64,000 bases of DNA from Styela clava (Eukaryota > Chordata > Ascidiacea > Stolidobranchia > Styelidae): assembly GCF_964204865.1 (NCBI RefSeq), contig NC_135255.1, positions 18,567,135 to 18,631,134 on the forward strand, written 5' to 3'. This document shows positions 61,154 to 64,000 of the stretch, in pieces (the stretch's first letter is position 1; every line of letters starts with the position of its first letter). A model generated the notes under the pieces. That model was not told where the DNA came from, made no database searches, and saw only the letters and a program-made list of their open reading frames with translations. The position numbers and the translations under genes are program-made.

Positions 61154-61224
61154 CTGTTCAAGTTCTCTAATAACTAGGCATCATGAGCATTCTTATCCAT
61201 CGGGATTGTTCATTCCACTTCCAT
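61154..61224 (-). pseudogene. Relic of a KLHL first exon
   Basis: This 71-nt stretch aligns along its full length with exon 1 of the KLHL gene at 54907-54837: same ATG, PMDKNAHDA and LLENLN, same donor position (GTTTAT instead of GTTTAC). Codon 5 is TGA and the codon after NAHDA is TAG, so it is dead. Flanking sequence also matches the intron and upstream region of that gene. It marks a past tandem copy. Confidence 0.82.
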
Positions 61225-62206
61225 GTTTGAATAATGTTGAAATAGTGAAATCTAAAGGCTAAGTAACTGTAAAATTTTGAAAACAATTTGAAAAAAAAAT
61301 AGTATACACATTACACAAACATTGGTATATAGGGGGATTGAAATATAAAAAGCACTTCATTACGTTGAATGGTAAAATAGAAAACGAAAAATTATATGTA
61401 AGAAGACTACTAGACTCATCGTTGCCGTGGGTGGCTCCCATGAACATTGGTCAAGTAACCAAGCATCTGCTGCCATATACAACGGAATCAAATTTATTTA
61501 GCTTAGCTAAGCTTGCTTAATAATATGGTTTGGACTGATCTTCATTACCGTAAATTATAAATTCAGATTGCTAATAAATTGATGAGTTTGAAAGCATAAT
61601 ATGGTGTGTTACTTGTCAATTTAAGAGCACCGATCAGCACATACAAAGTCCTTCATAAAAGGAATGAGTCTACATTACTTTTATTCAAAACTGAAACAAG
61701 CATAAGTGTGTGATAAATTCGGCAAAGCTATATAAATAACAATTTGGTCAAATTAGTAAGTCGGCTACAAAACTTGGAAATTGAAAGGTAACATGGGAAT
61801 TGAAAGCCATAAAAAATGAGATACGGTAATATTCAAACTACAATTTTTATACAAAGTCGGAGTAAGAACAATATTGGAAATGAATAATATGTTAAATAAT
61901 ATACAGTATTAGAGACTGCGCTCAAATATAGTTAAATAAAACTTGATGATTATTTTGCAGATCAGGATTATTGGTTTACAATATGGCTGGTTAGTTATGT
62001 CTAGCACCCCTATTAAAACAAACTGAACAAATCAACTAGTCTCATACAGAGAAGCAGCTAAGTTAGTAAAAGGTGATGGGGTTGGATTTTTAATACCAAT
62101 ATTCGTGTCTGCTTTTCCTTCTTCGAGATAAATACTACAAGATTAATACAAAGGTTTATGCAACAATGAACATGGTTTGCTTTCCAGGTAAAGAATGTGT
62201 AATAAA

Positions 62207-62321
62207 CTAAGTTGACAAACACAATGGTAATATCAGTTCTTGAAACAGTGTTATCCCGTCATCAGTGGTGTTCCATTCATTTTGTTCGCTATCATATTCT
62301 TTGATGGTTTTAGAATCATAC
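62207..62321 (-). CDS. Isolated last exon of a second KLHL-type gene
   Basis: After a TTTCAAACAG acceptor, an open frame reads GYDSKTIKEYDSEQNEW and ends FQELILPLCLST-stop at 62207. It matches the last exon of the intact KLHL gene in acceptor phase (one base before the first codon), the TI-x-EYD core, the Trp seven residues later and the ending LCLPT. No preceding Kelch exon is visible between 62321 and 64000, so it may be a leftover exon or belong to a gene with a long last intron. Confidence 0.6.
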
Positions 62322-62879
62322 CTGTTTGAAATTATGCAGGTTAAACTATATGAAACAGTTATAAAATATGCTGGACTTTTGTGGACTTGTGGGTCACTAG
62401 AGTGAAAGTACGATATCTTGCATGACGCTAGCACAAATATTTCACTTTCTTGTAACGGTTTGGAACGATGGAACGGTTTCTATGATGAGTTAAACTAATA
62501 ATTTCAGAACAAAACAAATATATTCAATAAATGAGCTAATAGTATTAGGTAAATGTGGTATATAAAAGGCATATTTGGTTGTGACTTATGGCCGCATGAA
62601 AAAATTTTCAGCACACACCTGAACAAGTTAGGTAAAATTTTTTGCTTATATTTCAGTTTCTTCCTATTTAAAAGGCTCAATTAAAATAAATCTCTGATAG
62701 ATATGAACATTTACAAAACTTATCAAAAGATATTAGAAAGGAATTCTAAAAACGAAACAAACATACCTATATAAATTTTGTAGCATCTCAAATGAATGAG
62801 CACTTTTATCTAAAATATTTTTCGTTCCATAATATCCCAGTTATCGCTTGTTAATTTAACGACAAGATTGATAACTTCC

Positions 62880-64000
62880 TTTAATCATGTTTGATTTAAT
62901 TATAAATATATAAATTTATAACCTGAATTGTAAAAATTAAGAAAACATTTAATAATTTAATATTTGAAATGGCCACAGCTGAAATAATTAATGCAACTGC
63001 AGATACTGTGGATATATAATAATATGAGAGAGCTTTAGTGTGATACACATTTATATCACATTTCAGTGACTTTCAACTTTTTTTTATTACACCTAAAACT
63101 TTTGACAGTATAAATAGATTGCGGAGAAACCAAATCAAAATTGCAATTTTTCTGAAAAAAGAGAGTAATAAATAAGTATCTTGATTCCTGTCTAGAGAAT
63201 GAGAAACGACAATTTAACACAGAACACCAAAAGTAGTTTAGGAAACACCGGTTGAAAATCACCGTTTTATGGAACATGATCAAATAATTACATTGATAAT
63301 ATAGAATATAAAATTATCTAAACCAGTCATCCCATTCTACCTTTAATCATGAAATACAGAATTATTTAAAATAAAATATCAATAATTGAAAAGCAACAAT
63401 AATCTGACATAATAATAAAAAAAATAGCAAATTAACTGAACTGAAATAATACGTTGTCGTCACAATTATTCATGTATAAACCAATTTGAATAAGTATGTT
63501 ACAGTCTTAGGGAAATAGAATTAGAGAAATACAAGATTCGATATCATCAAATATTTTAAGTTTCAAGAAGTTATCAGTTGGTTATACCAATGTGAAGTAC
63601 AAAGGAACAATTGGTTATACCAATGCTTCCTAACTAGGGAGAATTTTTTTCGTTTTGTGAGAAGAATTTTGTTTTGTATTTGCTGTAGTATTACAAATAT
63701 CCTTTTTAATAATTCATGAACACACAATACACTACCTTCTTCAACTGTACAACGGAAGTGCGACTTGCACATCGCACTAGCAAAAAATCCATTGCAGATT
63801 GAACAAATAAAGTAGTTTTTAGGTAGACTTAGGAAGGAATGAAGAGTCCAAAGTAGGCAGAGGGGGGACATGAAAAGATGGAAACCATTAGTAATAGTAA
63901 AAGAAGTATTAGAGATATTTTATTTAGATTAAATATTCAAATGATATATGTGTGAAAACACTACAAATACAGAAAATGATTCCAAGTGAAAAGATTGGCT
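62880..64000. repeat. Duplicate of the KLHL 3' flank; next KLHL gene expected past the edge
   Basis: This stretch aligns with 41040-42060: shared blocks include CTGAATTGTAAAAATTAA, GAAATAATTAATG, a MITE (63064-63263 against 41373-41548) and the end GTGAAAAGATT at both. In the intact gene the stop codon lies about 40 bases beyond the last shared block, so an equivalent last exon would start to appear just outside the window. Confidence 0.65.

Overview
The window looks like an AT-rich, intron-rich animal nuclear genome. Genes are split into many short exons with GT-AG (once GC-AG) introns, no operon or bacterial feature is visible, and the space between exons is packed with short inverted-repeat elements, hAT elements and tRNA-derived SINEs. 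The compact genes, lineage-specific receptor expansion and MITE load would suit an invertebrate chordate such as an ascidian. That placement is inference only; no single sequence proves it.

The left 39 kb holds five related genes for small type I membrane receptors, reconstructed here exon by exon. Three lie head to tail on the minus strand in a roughly 7 kb tandem array: R0 at 220-1242 (partial), R1 at 4466-8043 and R2 at 11527-15533. Two diverged members lie on the plus strand: R3 at 26926-30740 and R4 at 32603-39119. All share one plan: a signal-peptide start, two exons that together make a CUB-like ectodomain, one exon for the membrane helix, and one exon for a tyrosine-motif tail. Intron phases are identical throughout (1, 1, 1, 2). 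Tails differ in kind. R3 carries a textbook ITAM (YxxL-x8-YxxL). R2 and R4 carry two spaced tyrosine motifs and end in YT(M/I). R1 has a stop codon at the second codon of its tail exon and would be a tail-less membrane protein. This resembles the activating, inhibitory and decoy sets seen in paired immune receptors, and it is the most interesting system in the window. R4 has a decayed hAT transposon with intact ends and target duplication inside its first intron.

The right part (42-55 kb, minus strand) holds a 13-exon BTB-BACK-Kelch gene of the KLHL type, 548 residues, whose open frame can be followed through every splice junction. One of its introns starts with GC, and two introns hold 2 kb inverted-repeat elements with 8-bp target duplications. 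Relics of further KLHL copies lie to the right: a first exon with two stops at 61.2 kb and a last exon at 62.2 kb. The last kilobase of the window repeats the 3' flank of the intact gene, so another KLHL gene probably ends just beyond the edge.

The remaining sequence (15.5-26.9, 30.8-32.6, 39.2-42.1 and 54.9-62.2 kb) shows no supportable genes, only repeats. At least five MITE families recur: TACTCCCG/CTCCAGAAGT elements, TA-flanked CAGGGTGTCC elements, hAT-type CAGGGGTGTGCAAC elements, GAATCGAAT-rich elements and GCGCCTTATA elements.
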